This document shows, one piece after another, positions 8,331 through 17,005 of a stretch of 64,000 nucleotides of DNA. The DNA is from Sphingomonas sp. M1-B02 (lineage in GTDB: Bacteria > Pseudomonadota > Alphaproteobacteria > Sphingomonadales > Sphingomonadaceae). A program made the translations under genes and the position numbers. The stretch covers positions 3,273,501 to 3,337,500 of the forward strand of contig NZ_CP110679.1 in NCBI RefSeq assembly GCF_026167525.1, written 5' to 3'. The notes under the pieces were generated by a model. It was given only the letters and a program-made list of their open reading frames with translations, made no database searches and was not told where the DNA came from. Each line of letters opens with the position of its first letter. Within the stretch, counting starts at the first letter, position 1.

Positions 8331-9923
8331 TCATGCTTGGGCTACCTCCCGATCATCAGGGCGGGGCTTTGCCCTCGCCAGCAGGGGGAGGAACAGCAAG
8401 GCCGCCAGGCTGACCACGCCCGAAGCCAGGAAGAACAGGTCGAAGCCGCTATATCCCGCCGCGTCGAGCCGCGCGACGATCTGCCCGCCGGCGCCCGCGA
8501 GCAACCGCGCCAGCATGAAGGCGAAGCCCGAGAGGAAGGCATATTGCGCGCCGGGGTAGCGCGGGTTGCAGAGCATCGAGAGATAGACGACGAACACCGC
8601 GCCGGCCATGCCGTTGCCGAACTGGTCGGCGGCGGTGGCGAGATAGAGCGTGTTCTGGTCCACCGGCTGGTGCGCCAGCCAGACGAAGCCGAAATTGCCG
8701 ATCGCGGCGAAGAGCGCGCCGACCGTGAGCGCGAGGCTCATTCGCCATTTGGCGGCCATGAAGCCGCCCAAGCCGACGCCGATTATGCTCGAGATCAGGG
8801 CGACCGCGCCGTCGGCCCAGCCGATCTGGGTCTTGGTATAGCCGAGGCCGAGGATCATCGGCTTCGAGAGGACCAGCGCCAGCACGTCGCCCATCCGGTA
8901 GACCGAGACGAAGGCGAGCACTGCGATCGCCATGAAGCCGTAGCGCCAGAAGAAATCGACATAGGGGCCGATCGCGGCCGAGGCGCGCGGGCCGGAATCG
9001 GGGGCGAGCTTGCGGATCCGTGGGGTGAGCAATGCCATCACCAGGAAGGGCGCCATCGCGATGACGAGAACCGGGGTGGTCATATTGGTCTGCGAGCTGA
9101 TCCCGGCGGACGCCGCGGCGCCGAGCAGCAGCCAGCCGACCGCCGCGGTCAGGGCAGCGAGCGCCGCGAGGATGGCGAGACTGACCAGCGTGCCGGTGAC
9201 GAGCGAGGTTGCGCGATCGCCGGTGCATCCGGGCTGGCGCGGCAGCAGCGCGAGGATCGGCAGGGTCACGAAGGCGGCGGCGGCGATCAGCAGATAGGAG
9301 GAGGTCCAGCCCGGCTGGATTCCGAAGCTCTGCAAGGTCGGCGCGATGCTGCCGAGCGGATCGGCGAAGAGCAGAGCGCCGCTACCCGCCGCGACCATCG
9401 CGGTGCGATAGCCCCACAGATTCGAGGCCGCGACCGGGCCCTGCTCCTCGGGCGTGGGGGCGAGCTCGATGCGCCAGGCGTCGGCCGCGACTTCGAGCGT
9501 CGTGGTCCAGAAAGCGAGCAGGACGGCGAACAAGGCGGTTAGCGGCAGGCTCGCGTCGGACGAGGTCAGCGCCATCGCCAGCATCGAGGTGAAGATGCCG
9601 AGCTGCGACAGCATGATCCAGCCGCGCCGCTTGCCCCAGAAGCGGGCGAAGCCGGGGACGTCATATTTGTCGAGCAGCGGCGCCCAGAGAAACTTGAAGG
9701 TGGGCAGCAATTGCACCCAGGCGAAGAAGCCGATGACCGCGAGCACGACGCCATGTTCGGCGAGCCGCACGGAGAGCACCGTCGAGAACATGTAGAAGGG
9801 CAGGCCGGCCGAGAAACCGAGCAGGACATAGAGCGCCATGCGCCCGAGTCCGGGCCGGATGGCGGGCGGCGGGACTGCCGCGTGCGGATCAACCAAGCGC
9901 GCGGCCGATGCGTTGCTGCGCAA
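8331..9923 (-). CDS. AmpG-like muropeptide permease (MFS)
   Basis: About 530 residues with some 12-14 hydrophobic segments. The N-terminal LGFSAGLPFYMFSTVLSVRL, FKFLWAPLLDKYDVP (the AmpG-type WxPxxD loop) and GKRRGWIMLSQLG match AmpG family permeases, which import GlcNAc-anhydroMurNAc peptides for recycling. The predicted start is a TTG at 9923; an internal ATG at 9840 just before the first membrane span is an alternative, and I see no decisive ribosome site. Neighbouring hydrolase, PBP4 and D-amino-acid genes support a murein-recycling role. Confidence 0.85.
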   Translation of the reverse strand: MRSNASAARLVDPHAAVPPPAIRPGLGRMALYVLLGFSAGLPFYMFSTVLSVRLAEHGVVLAVIGFFAWVQLLPTFKFLWAPLLDKYDVPGFARFWGKRRGWIMLSQLGIFTSMLAMALTSSDASLPLTALFAVLLAFWTTTLEVAADAWRIELAPTPEEQGPVAASNLWGYRTAMVAAGSGALLFADPLGSIAPTLQSFGIQPGWTSSYLLIAAAAFVTLPILALLPRQPGCTGDRATSLVTGTLVSLAILAALAALTAAVGWLLLGAAASAGISSQTNMTTPVLVIAMAPFLVMALLTPRIRKLAPDSGPRASAAIGPYVDFFWRYGFMAIAVLAFVSVYRMGDVLALVLSKPMILGLGYTKTQIGWADGAVALISSIIGVGLGGFMAAKWRMSLALTVGALFAAIGNFGFVWLAHQPVDQNTLYLATAADQFGNGMAGAVFVVYLSMLCNPRYPGAQYAFLSGFAFMLARLLAGAGGQIVARLDAAGYSGFDLFFLASGVVSLAALLFLPLLARAKPRPDDREVAQA

Positions 9924-10143
9924 AAAAGAAGGTCATTCGAAGTCCCCTGAACCGTCCGTCACAGGGTCGCCCGGCGCATTTCCCCAGTCAATGGCGATAG
10001 TGTTGCCCCCACGCCACGCTTTGCATGCGAACATGCCGCCAAGCTATGGCTTTGCGAACAGAAACTATGGCGCACCGCAACATTCTTGTTACTTAATGCG
10101 CCGGTCCCGCGCGGGTGGCGGGATCATTGGGGGCATATAGAAA
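9924..10143. other. Divergent intergenic region between AmpG-like permease and TonB-dependent receptor
   Basis: 220 bases that must hold promoters for both directions. A short repeated phrase (GCTATGG...AACTATGG near 10041-10070) is visible, but I could not recognise a convincing operator or -35/-10 pair. Confidence 0.4.
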
Positions 10144-13100
10144 ATGGCTGGTTTCACGTCGTTCAAGAATATTCTGGTATCGGGGACGGCTATTGCCGCG
10201 CTCGCTTGCGCGATGCCCGCCTTCGCGCAGACCAGCACCGACCAGACCACGCCCGAGGCCAACACGCCCACCGGCGCCGGCGTGCCGGTTTCGAATGCCG
10301 ACCAGAGCAGCGACGCCGATGGCAGCCAGGACATTCTGGTCACGGGCTCGCGCATCCGCCAGGATCCGAACAACAGCGCCTTGCCGCTGCAGGTGATCAC
10401 GACACAGGAAATTCAGCGCAACGGCATCAGCAGCCCCGAGCAGCTGATCATGTTCCTGAGCACCAACGGCTCGGGCGCGGACAATCTTGCCTCCAACTCC
10501 GATGTGACCACCGGCGCGCAGCGCGGCACCAACGGGCTTTCGGCGGCCAATCTTCGCGGCCAGGGCAGCGCCGCGACGCTGGTGCTGCTGAACGGCCGCC
10601 GCGTGGCGGCGCACGGCCTGTCGGGCGGCGCGGTCGACGTGAACCAGATTCCGTTCGCGGCCATCGAGCGCGTCGAAGTGCTCAAGGACGGCGCCTCGGC
10701 GATCTACGGCACCGACGCGGTCGGCGGCGTGATCAACTTCATCACGCGCAAGGATTATCAGGGGCTGGGCGCAACCGCCTTCACCGACGTCACCGAAGCG
10801 GGCGGCGGCAGCATCTACCGGCTCTCGGGCATCGCCGGCTATGGCGATCTGGACGAGCAGGGCTTCAACATCATGGGCTCGGTTTCCTATAGCTGGAACA
10901 AGGTGTTGAACGGATCGCAGCGTGACTTCGTCAACGGCGATCAGCCCAATCGCGGCCTTTCGATCGACACCCGGGGCACGCCGATCGCGACTGCGTTCAA
11001 CATCGGTGCGAATACCCAGCCGGGCAGCATCACCGCCAACGGTACGCTGCTCAGCGGCCTGACCCTCACGGCTCCGAACGGTGCCAACGCAGCCGGCGGC
11101 GGCATCAACCCGCTCGACCTTCCCGGCGGCGCCGGCTGCGCGTCGGTGGATGGCGGCATGGCCTATGACGAGGCGCTGTGGAACACCCCGGCCGCCGTCT
11201 ATTCCTGCTCGTGGGACACGGGCCGCGCGGCGGTGCTTCAGCAGCCGATCGACACGCTGACCTATTATGTGCGCGGCGTGGCGAACCTGGGCGGCAACCA
11301 CCAGATCTCGCTCGAATTGACCGGATCGGACGCAACGTCGGCCAAGCGCTTCTCGAACGCGCAGCTGACCGCGAACACCACCAACCTGCCGATCGCCTAT
11401 CCGCTCAATGCGATGACGGCCGAGACGTATAACGGCGTGTTCAACTCGATCCGTTCGGCCTTTTCGGGCAATGCGGCGCAGGTGGCGGCACTCAACGCGC
11501 GCTATGGGCAGCCAATCTCCTATCGCTGGCGCTGCATCGCCTGCGGTCCGCGCGAATATGTGACCGACACCAAGACCTTCCGCGCCGCGCTTGGCATCGA
11601 GGGGCCGCTGTGGGAAGGCTGGGACTATCGCGCCGGCGCATCCTACGCGAAGAGCGAATCCTCGTCGGTGCTCGGCACCGGCTATTATTATCGCGGCACG
11701 CTCGCCAATGGCGCGATCGATCCGGCCGCGCCTGCGGTTCCCGGCACGGCCCAGCGCGGGCTGGTCGGCGTGATGAACAGCGGGCTGATCAATCCGTTCA
11801 GCCTCACCCAGACTGCGGCGGGGCTTGCCGCGCTCGAGGGCGTGTCGGCCTATGGCGCGACGCTCTATGGCGGCCAATATGAAGTGAAGCAGTTCGACGG
11901 ATCGATCTCGGGGCCGCTTTTCCCGCTCTGGGGCCGCGACGTCCAAGTTGCGGTCGGCGTCGATTATCGCCGCGAAACCTATGCATTCAACGGCTCCGAC
12001 GCCGCGGCCGCCACGGCCCCGGTCATCTTCCTGGCGGCGTTCGACAACGTCAACGCGCTGACCCCGAAGAATCGCGACGTGAAGGCGGCCTACGCCGAAG
12101 TCCTGATCCCGCTGCTCCCGGGCCTCGAAGTCACCGGCGCGGTGCGGATCGACGATTATACCGGCTTCGGCTCGACCACCAATCCGAAGGTTTCGGTCAA
12201 GTATCGCCCGATCGACCAGATCATGTTCCGCGGCTCCTATAATTCGGGCTTCCGCGTCCCTTCGTTCAACCAGATCTTCAACGGACTGACCGAGTCGCCT
12301 TATTCAGGCAGCGATCTCGCCAATCCGGTGACCTGCCCCGGCGGCGTCCCGACGAGTGCGTTCGGCAGCGGGCAGCCCTGCGCGCAGATTCGCCCGAACA
12401 TCTTCACCGGCGGCAATCCCGAGCTTGGGCCGGAGACGTCGAAGCAGCTTAGCGCGGGCGTCGTGTTCCAGCCGGCGCCGTTGTTCAGCGCGTCGATCGA
12501 CTGGTGGATGATCAATGTCGACAACACGATCCAGACGCTCACGCTGCGCCAGCTGATCGACAATGCGGCGCTGTTCCGCGAGCGTTTCATCCCCGACGCG
12601 ACCGGCGGCATCGGCGCGATCGACCAGCGCTGGATCAATGCGGGTTCGCGCCGCACCCAGGGCCTCGAGGTTTCGGTGCGCGGCGGGGTCGAGGGGCTTG
12701 GCGGCCAGTTCTCCGCCGGCCTGGACGGCACGCTGCTGCTCAAGAAGCGCGAGAAGCTGACGCCGACTTCGGCTTATGGGCCGAGCCTGATCGGCGTGTT
12801 CACCTTTGCGGGCGACCTGGGCGTGAAGTGGAAGCATAATGCGTTCATCAACTATTCGACCGACGATGTGTCGATCGCGCTGAGCCAGCTCTTCCGCAAG
12901 GGCTACAAGAATGGCGCGCTGCCCGGCATCGCCAACGGCACGATCACGCGGCCGGACTATAATGCCTTCGTGAAGGACTATATCATCTACAACCTGTCGC
13001 TCAGCTACACGGGGCTGGCGCCCGGCTACAAGCTCACCGCCGGCATCCGGAACCTGTTCGACACCGATCCGCCCTTCGCCGTCACCTATGACGGCAACAC

Positions 13101-13182
13101 CGGCGCCGGCGGTTCGTGGGAAGCGCGCGTCGCCGATCCGCGTGGCCGCAGCTTCACGATCGCTGCGGAGGTCAAGTTCTAG
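10144..13182 (+). CDS. TonB-dependent outer-membrane receptor
   Basis: 1012 residues. Signal peptide to ACAMPAFAQ; TonB box within QDILVTGSRI near residue 62; plug domain with LRGQGSAATLVLLNGRR, VEVLKDGASAIYGTDAVGGV and INFITRKD; then a long beta-barrel ending in EVKF with the terminal Phe needed for barrel assembly. The subfamily with LNGRR and GTDAVGGV is common in sphingomonads for carbohydrate or peptide uptake, but the ligand cannot be read. An unusual WRCIACGPREY segment places a CxxC in an outer loop. A strong terminator follows. Confidence 0.93.
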   Translation: MAGFTSFKNILVSGTAIAALACAMPAFAQTSTDQTTPEANTPTGAGVPVSNADQSSDADGSQDILVTGSRIRQDPNNSALPLQVITTQEIQRNGISSPEQLIMFLSTNGSGADNLASNSDVTTGAQRGTNGLSAANLRGQGSAATLVLLNGRRVAAHGLSGGAVDVNQIPFAAIERVEVLKDGASAIYGTDAVGGVINFITRKDYQGLGATAFTDVTEAGGGSIYRLSGIAGYGDLDEQGFNIMGSVSYSWNKVLNGSQRDFVNGDQPNRGLSIDTRGTPIATAFNIGANTQPGSITANGTLLSGLTLTAPNGANAAGGGINPLDLPGGAGCASVDGGMAYDEALWNTPAAVYSCSWDTGRAAVLQQPIDTLTYYVRGVANLGGNHQISLELTGSDATSAKRFSNAQLTANTTNLPIAYPLNAMTAETYNGVFNSIRSAFSGNAAQVAALNARYGQPISYRWRCIACGPREYVTDTKTFRAALGIEGPLWEGWDYRAGASYAKSESSSVLGTGYYYRGTLANGAIDPAAPAVPGTAQRGLVGVMNSGLINPFSLTQTAAGLAALEGVSAYGATLYGGQYEVKQFDGSISGPLFPLWGRDVQVAVGVDYRRETYAFNGSDAAAATAPVIFLAAFDNVNALTPKNRDVKAAYAEVLIPLLPGLEVTGAVRIDDYTGFGSTTNPKVSVKYRPIDQIMFRGSYNSGFRVPSFNQIFNGLTESPYSGSDLANPVTCPGGVPTSAFGSGQPCAQIRPNIFTGGNPELGPETSKQLSAGVVFQPAPLFSASIDWWMINVDNTIQTLTLRQLIDNAALFRERFIPDATGGIGAIDQRWINAGSRRTQGLEVSVRGGVEGLGGQFSAGLDGTLLLKKREKLTPTSAYGPSLIGVFTFAGDLGVKWKHNAFINYSTDDVSIALSQLFRKGYKNGALPGIANGTITRPDYNAFVKDYIIYNLSLSYTGLAPGYKLTAGIRNLFDTDPPFAVTYDGNTGAGGSWEARVADPRGRSFTIAAEVKF

Positions 13183-13203
13183 GCCCAGACGGCAACCGAC
13201 AAG

Positions 13204-13241
13204 AAAAGGGCCGCGGCGGAAAACCTGCCGCGGCCCTTTTT
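13204..13241 (+). terminator. Rho-independent terminator after TonB-dependent receptor
   Basis: AAAAGGGCCGCGGC pairs with GCCGCGGCCCTTTT around a short AAAAC-containing loop, ending in a T-run, 20 bases after the receptor stop. Confidence 0.92.
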
Positions 13242-13311
13242 GTTTGGATCGACTGGCGTCGCCAGTGGTTGCTATGAGCGGACAAGTGCGTCCGTTTGGG
13301 GGAAGTGGCTC

Positions 13312-14103
13312 TTGGTCGATACAGGCGGGATCATAGCCGCGGGTGCCCTGGGCAGCCTGCTCGCAGGTTCGGCGACGGGGCTGGGAGCGATCCCGGTGCT
13401 GGTGATGCGCAAGCCATCTGACCAGCAGCAAAATCTGCTGCTCGGCTTCGCCGCGGGGGTGATGCTCGCCGCTTCCTTCTTCTCGCTGATCCTGCCCGCG
13501 ATCGAAGTCGCGCAGGAGCAGGGGGCGACGCAGGTGATGGCCTCGGCGCAGGTAGTGGCGGCGGTGCTGCTGGGCGCCTTCGCGATCGCCAAGCTCAACG
13601 ACTGGGTGCCCCCGCTCGACAAATTGGGGCTCGGGCCCCCAGGCATGGCGAGCGCCTCGGTGCGGCGGATCTGGCTGTTCGTCGCCGCGGTTACGCTGCA
13701 CAACTTCCCCGAAGGCATGGCGGTGGGCGTCAGCTTCGGCGCAGGCGATTTCGACGCGGGGCGGGTTACTGCGCTGGGTATCGGGCTGCAGAATATTCCC
13801 GAGGGACTGGCAGTCGCGGTAGCGCTGATCAGTATCGGCTACAGTCGGGGCCGGGCGGCGCTGATCGCGGCGGCATCGGGACTGGTCGAGCCGGTCGCCG
13901 GGCTGATCGGGGTGAGCATCGTGACCGTCGCGCAGGCCTTCCTGCCCTGGGGGCTGGGGCTCGCCGGCGGCGCGATGGTCTATGTCGTGGCGTCGGACAT
14001 CATCCCCGACGCGCATGCCCGCATCAACGGCGGCGGCAAGGTTACCACCGGGCTGATGATCGGGCTGGCGGCGATGATGTTCCTCGACACCACGCTGGGC
14101 TGA
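13312..14103 (+). CDS. ZIP-family metal transporter
   Basis: 263 residues with eight or so hydrophobic segments and the two ZIP signature metal sites: LHNFPEGMAVG in TM4 and LQNIPEGLAVA in TM5. ZIP (ZupT/GufA-like) proteins import zinc and other divalent cations. The TTG at 13312 is chosen as start because GGGGGAAG lies 6 bases before it. A longer frame begins with TTG at 13240 but would start inside the preceding terminator, so it is rejected. Convergent with the small gene that follows. Confidence 0.88.
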   Translation: MVDTGGIIAAGALGSLLAGSATGLGAIPVLVMRKPSDQQQNLLLGFAAGVMLAASFFSLILPAIEVAQEQGATQVMASAQVVAAVLLGAFAIAKLNDWVPPLDKLGLGPPGMASASVRRIWLFVAAVTLHNFPEGMAVGVSFGAGDFDAGRVTALGIGLQNIPEGLAVAVALISIGYSRGRAALIAAASGLVEPVAGLIGVSIVTVAQAFLPWGLGLAGGAMVYVVASDIIPDAHARINGGGKVTTGLMIGLAAMMFLDTTLG

Positions 14104-14106
14104 CGA

Positions 14107-14244
14107 TCAGCCGAGGATTTCGAGCACTGCCGCGCGCGCGACGGGATCGTAAGCGGGGCGCGGAAGCAGGCGCGGGAAGGGCAGAGCGGGCCGCGCGGTG
14201 CGGCGGGTAAGCTGGGTCTGTTCGATATTGCTGAAGAAGTTCAC
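14107..14244 (-). CDS. Small NFF-motif protein 1 (45 aa), unknown function
   Basis: GTG start preceded by AGGAAACTAC. The protein begins with NFFSNIEQTQLTRR and continues with a proline/arginine-rich middle and a hydrophobic end. The start overlaps the stop of the 75-residue gene upstream (GTGA), implying coupled translation. A second small protein at 16178-16336 begins NFFTQIDETQISR with the same AGGA site and AACTTCTTC codons. That conservation, together with the ribosome site, is the evidence that it is a real gene. Function unknown. Confidence 0.62.
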   Translation of the reverse strand: MNFFSNIEQTQLTRRTARPALPFPRLLPRPAYDPVARAAVLEILG

Positions 14245-14468
14245 GTAGTTTCCTGTGTTTCCTGCTGGCGAAGCGCCTGCGCGGCGGCGGCAGCAGTACC
14301 CTCGCGGACGGCGCGGGCGCGCTCGGTGCGCTCCTGGCGGTCGGCCATCTGGGTCCATGCATAGGCAGCGCGCAGATTGCGATCGCGGACATTGTCGAGC
14401 GTGGCGGCATCGGCGTCGGTCTGTGCCTTGTCGGCATAGGTACGATAGGTGTTGACGAGATCGGCCAC
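14241..14468 (-). CDS. Small alpha-helical protein (75 aa), unknown function
   Basis: GTG start with AAGGAATTCCC before it. The sequence (ADLVNTYRTYADKAQTDADA... ending in a run of Ala and QETQETT) is charged, alanine-rich and predicted helical, without signal peptide or membrane span. It contains a repeated pattern of Arg/Glu that could form a coiled coil. It lies between the cold-shock gene and the NFF small protein on the same strand and may be in one transcript with them. I do not recognise the family. Confidence 0.6.
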   Translation of the reverse strand: MADLVNTYRTYADKAQTDADAATLDNVRDRNLRAAYAWTQMADRQERTERARAVREGTAAAAAQALRQQETQETT

Positions 14469-14535
14469 TGGGAATTCCTTAGATGGTCTGGAGAAAGCCG
14501 CGGCGGCGCCGATAGGCGGCACCGCCCGAGGCTCC

Positions 14536-14745
14536 TTATTCCGCCTGAATGTTGACCGCGGCCATCTTGCCCTTCTTGTCGGGCTCGAGATCGAAGGTGA
14601 CGCGCTGATTCTGGTTCAGCGTCGACAGGCCTGCGCGCTCGACCGCGGTGATGTGGACGAACGCGTCCGGGCCGCCATTGTCGGAGGCGATGAAGCCATA
14701 GCCCTTGTCGGCGTTGAAGAATTTGACGGTGCCCTGCTGGGTCAT
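14536..14745 (-). CDS. Cold-shock protein (CspA family)
   Basis: 69 residues covering a whole cold-shock domain: GTVKFFNADKGYGFI (RNP1-type motif) and DAFVHITAV (RNP2-type motif), ending AAVNIQAE. Such proteins bind single-stranded RNA/DNA and melt RNA structure. Start ATG has AAGGAAATTCCC before it. The 219-base gap upstream, to the divergent membrane protein gene, would hold its promoter and leader; I saw no clear cold-box by eye. Confidence 0.95.
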   Translation of the reverse strand: MTQQGTVKFFNADKGYGFIASDNGGPDAFVHITAVERAGLSTLNQNQRVTFDLEPDKKGKMAAVNIQAE

Positions 14746-14964
14746 GGGAATTTCCTTCGGCTGGGGGCGCGCCAGAGTGGGGCCCCTCGTGCTGCGAGGG
14801 CATAGAGAAGGAAAAAGGGCCGCAAAGCGCCAGATACCGTCAATTGCGACTGTAGCAGTCTTTATATGGGCGCATGGGGCCGGAAAAGCAAATCGGTGCG
14901 CGGTGCGGCTTGGCGGCGGCGCGGCGGCGTGCTGAAACGAGGCCAGTGACGTTTGGGGGCGCCC

Positions 14965-15582
14965 GTGAGTGCATTCGATTTTCTGTTTGCCGTTTTCTCG
15001 CTGCTGCTCGGGCTGGCGATGGCGGAGATATTAAGCGGCTTCGCCAGGGTCATGAAAATCCACGCACGGCACCGCGCGGGCCTTGGCAAGGACGTCCGCG
15101 TCGGCTGGCTGGTGCCCTTGATGGGGCTGTTCGTGCTGCTGAGCCAGCTGACCTTCTGGACCACCGCCTTTTCGATGCGCGACCAATTGCCGTTCAACTA
15201 TGTGGTGCTGCTCTGCGTGACGGCGATCGTCGGCGGCTATTATCTGCTGTCGTCGCTGGTCTGGCCCGACGATCCGTTGAGCTGGCCGGACTTCGACGCA
15301 TATTACGACCAGCACAACCGCTTCATCCTGGTCGGCAACCTGGCACTTACGCTCGCCGCGGCGGTAGCGAGCGGCTTCTATGCGCGGCCCGCGCCGCCGG
15401 TGGAAGAGACTCCGGTCGTGATCGTGGCGGTCATCGCAGTGTATCTGGGCCTGCTGCTCAACCTTATCCTGATCTTCGTCAAGCGGCGCTGGCTGAACGT
15501 CACCCTGCTGACCCTGTTGGTCGGCATGCAGATCTTCGGGCCCGCCGCCTTGCTCTATTCGGGCTTCAAGGCGGCGCAGTGA
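14965..15582 (+). CDS. Integral membrane protein, unknown function
   Basis: 205 residues with about six hydrophobic segments (e.g. FLFAVFSLLLGLAMAEIL, LVPLMGLFVLLSQL, YVVLLCVTAIVGGYYLL, VVIVAVIAVYLGLLLNLILI, LTLLVGMQIFGPAALL). GTG at 14965 is preferred, with GGGGG just upstream; a TTG at 14953 in the same frame is possible. It has no recognisable catalytic motif. No neighbour on the same strand gives context. Confidence 0.7.
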   Translation: MSAFDFLFAVFSLLLGLAMAEILSGFARVMKIHARHRAGLGKDVRVGWLVPLMGLFVLLSQLTFWTTAFSMRDQLPFNYVVLLCVTAIVGGYYLLSSLVWPDDPLSWPDFDAYYDQHNRFILVGNLALTLAAAVASGFYARPAPPVEETPVVIVAVIAVYLGLLLNLILIFVKRRWLNVTLLTLLVGMQIFGPAALLYSGFKAAQ

Positions 15583-15626
15583 GCCCGGCGGCGCGCGCGA
15601 AGCGCGGCCGCCGGGTGCTCCCAGGC

Positions 15627-16073
15627 TTAGCGGCAGCGCACGTCGCGATTGTTGTTGCGACGGTTGTTGTCGTTGTTGCTGCCTCGATCGACGGCATTGC
15701 CGGCGACTGCGCCGAGCGCTGCGCCCAGAACGGTGCCGAGCACTTCCGAACCGCCGGGGGCGATAACGTTGCCGAGCACGCCGCCGGCGACGCCGCCGAC
15801 GATCAGGCCAGTGGTGCCATCGTTGCGGCGGCAATAATAGCGGCCGTCCTGGCCGCGATAGACGCGCTCGTTGCTGCTCAACTGGCGCTCGCGATAGCGG
15901 CGGTCGTCGCGATAATAGCGGCCGGCGTCATAGCCGTTGTAGCTGGGATCGGGGCGATTCCAGTCATATTGGGAATAAGCGCTGTTCGCGCCATATCCCC
16001 CTCCGGAACCGTAGCTGGAGCAGCCGGCGACGAGGGTGGTGGCGGCCAACAGGCCGATTGCGGCGATGCGCAT
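15627..16073 (-). CDS. Lipoprotein with glycine-zipper (17 kDa antigen-like) domain
   Basis: 148 residues. A signal peptide with lipobox LVAGC marks an outer-membrane lipoprotein. The middle is rich in Tyr, Asp and Arg; the C-terminal half GLIVGGVAGGVLGNVIAPGG... ALGAVAGNAV is a glycine-zipper two-TM-like repeat as in 17 kDa surface antigens, which stabilise the envelope. It ends with an Asn/Arg-rich tail and RCR. Convergent with the preceding membrane gene. Confidence 0.85.
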   Translation of the reverse strand: MRIAAIGLLAATTLVAGCSSYGSGGGYGANSAYSQYDWNRPDPSYNGYDAGRYYRDDRRYRERQLSSNERVYRGQDGRYYCRRNDGTTGLIVGGVAGGVLGNVIAPGGSEVLGTVLGAALGAVAGNAVDRGSNNDNNRRNNNRDVRCR

Positions 16074-16177
16074 GACATTCTCTCCCTGGGTTGGACATCA
16101 GGGGAATGCAGGGACGGGCGGATAAGTTCCGGACCGGTCCGAAGTCGCCGCCGGCTCGCACGCCGGCGGCCTGGGCA

Positions 16178-16336
16178 TCAGGCCAGAGCGGGCGCCTTGC
16201 GGGCGCGGCGGCGGCGCCGCTTGCGCGTCGGCTGGGCGATGGCGAAGAGGCGGCGATGGGTGGGCACGAAGGCGTCGAAGGCCGTGGCGGCGCCGCGGCT
16301 GATCTGGGTTTCGTCGATTTGCGTGAAGAAGTTCAA
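16178..16336 (-). CDS. Small NFF-motif protein 2 (52 aa), unknown function
   Basis: TTG start preceded by AGGAACATGAC. The protein begins NFFTQIDETQISRG and ends in a strongly basic tail (PTRKRRRRRARKAP). Its first 13 residues align with the small protein at 14107-14244 (NFFSNIEQTQLTR); the rest differs. The shared start region, spacing of the ribosome site and lack of stop support a real short gene. An ATG out of frame 8 bases upstream is not used. The basic tail suggests nucleic-acid or membrane-surface binding, which is only a guess. Confidence 0.58.
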   Translation of the reverse strand: MNFFTQIDETQISRGAATAFDAFVPTHRRLFAIAQPTRKRRRRRARKAPALA

Positions 16337-16476
16337 GTCATGTTCCTGTGAGGTGTTTGCCTCGGCCGGACTCGCGGCGCGCAGGGCCCGAGGGCCGAGT
16401 GCTGCGATGCGGTTGGGCGAGGGTGGCGCCGGGTTCCGATGTGGAACGTCCGTTGGGCGCCGGGTCCTTATGTGGG

Positions 16477-16503
16477 GGGCGGGTTAATATTTTCAACCCG
16501 CCC
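16477..16503 (-). terminator. Possible terminator after the DUF3597 gene
   Basis: GGGCGGGTT pairs perfectly with AACCCGCCC across a 9-base AT-rich loop, 10 bases past the stop of the minus-strand DUF3597 gene. There is no T-run on that strand, so it may only be a stabilising hairpin. Confidence 0.45.
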
Positions 16504-16513
16504 GTTCACCATG

Positions 16514-16924
16514 TCAGTCCTTCAGGCTGGTGGGGACATTCCCGCCATTCTTGGCGAGCTCGTTCATCACCGCCTTGTGCAGCCAGATGTTCATCTCGGC
16601 CGAGCCGTCCTTGGCGCCGGTGTAGCCGAGCTCGGTGGCGAGTTCCTTGCGGTTGTCGAGGCTCGAATCGAGGCCGAGCAGCTTCATCAGATCGACGATC
16701 GAGGTGCGCCAGTTGAGATCGGCGGTGCCGCGCTCGGTCTCGAAGATCATCAGCGTGGTCTCGACGTCGACCGGCTCCGGCGCCGCGGCGGCTGCGGGGG
16801 CGGCGCTGGGGGCGGGGGCGGGCTGGGTGACCGGGGGCGTTGCGGCGGGGGCCTGGGTGGGGGCTGCGGGCTTGACGACGGCCTTGCCGAAGATGGCGTC
16901 CTTGATGCTGCCGAAAATGCTCAT
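16514..16924 (-). CDS. DUF3597 domain protein
   Basis: 136 residues: MSIFGSIKDAIFGKA, then a Pro/Ala-rich linker of about 40 residues, then the conserved helical domain (VDVETTLMIFE, WRTSIVDLMKLLGLDSSLDNR, ELATELGY, MNIWLHKAVMNELAKNGG). These are the DUF3597 hallmarks; function is unknown, though the C-terminal fold resembles small helix-rich LysM-like/DNA-binding bundles. Start chosen at MSIFG because homologous proteins begin there. Confidence 0.82.
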   Translation of the reverse strand: MSIFGSIKDAIFGKAVVKPAAPTQAPAATPPVTQPAPAPSAAPAAAAAPEPVDVETTLMIFETERGTADLNWRTSIVDLMKLLGLDSSLDNRKELATELGYTGAKDGSAEMNIWLHKAVMNELAKNGGNVPTSLKD

Positions 16925-17005
16925 GGCGATGCTCCTGCGTGCCGCGCCGGAATGGCGCTTCGCGGGGGACAACGCATTGCGGGCGCGTGCGTTCAGCGGG
17001 GGCGT

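Noticed and set aside
10093..11946. Minus-strand frame opposite the TonB-dependent receptor
   Set aside because: No motif; the receptor has signal peptide, TonB box and barrel end.
13240..13311. Longer start for the ZIP transporter
   Set aside because: TTG start falls in the T-run of the receptor terminator and adds no conserved residues.
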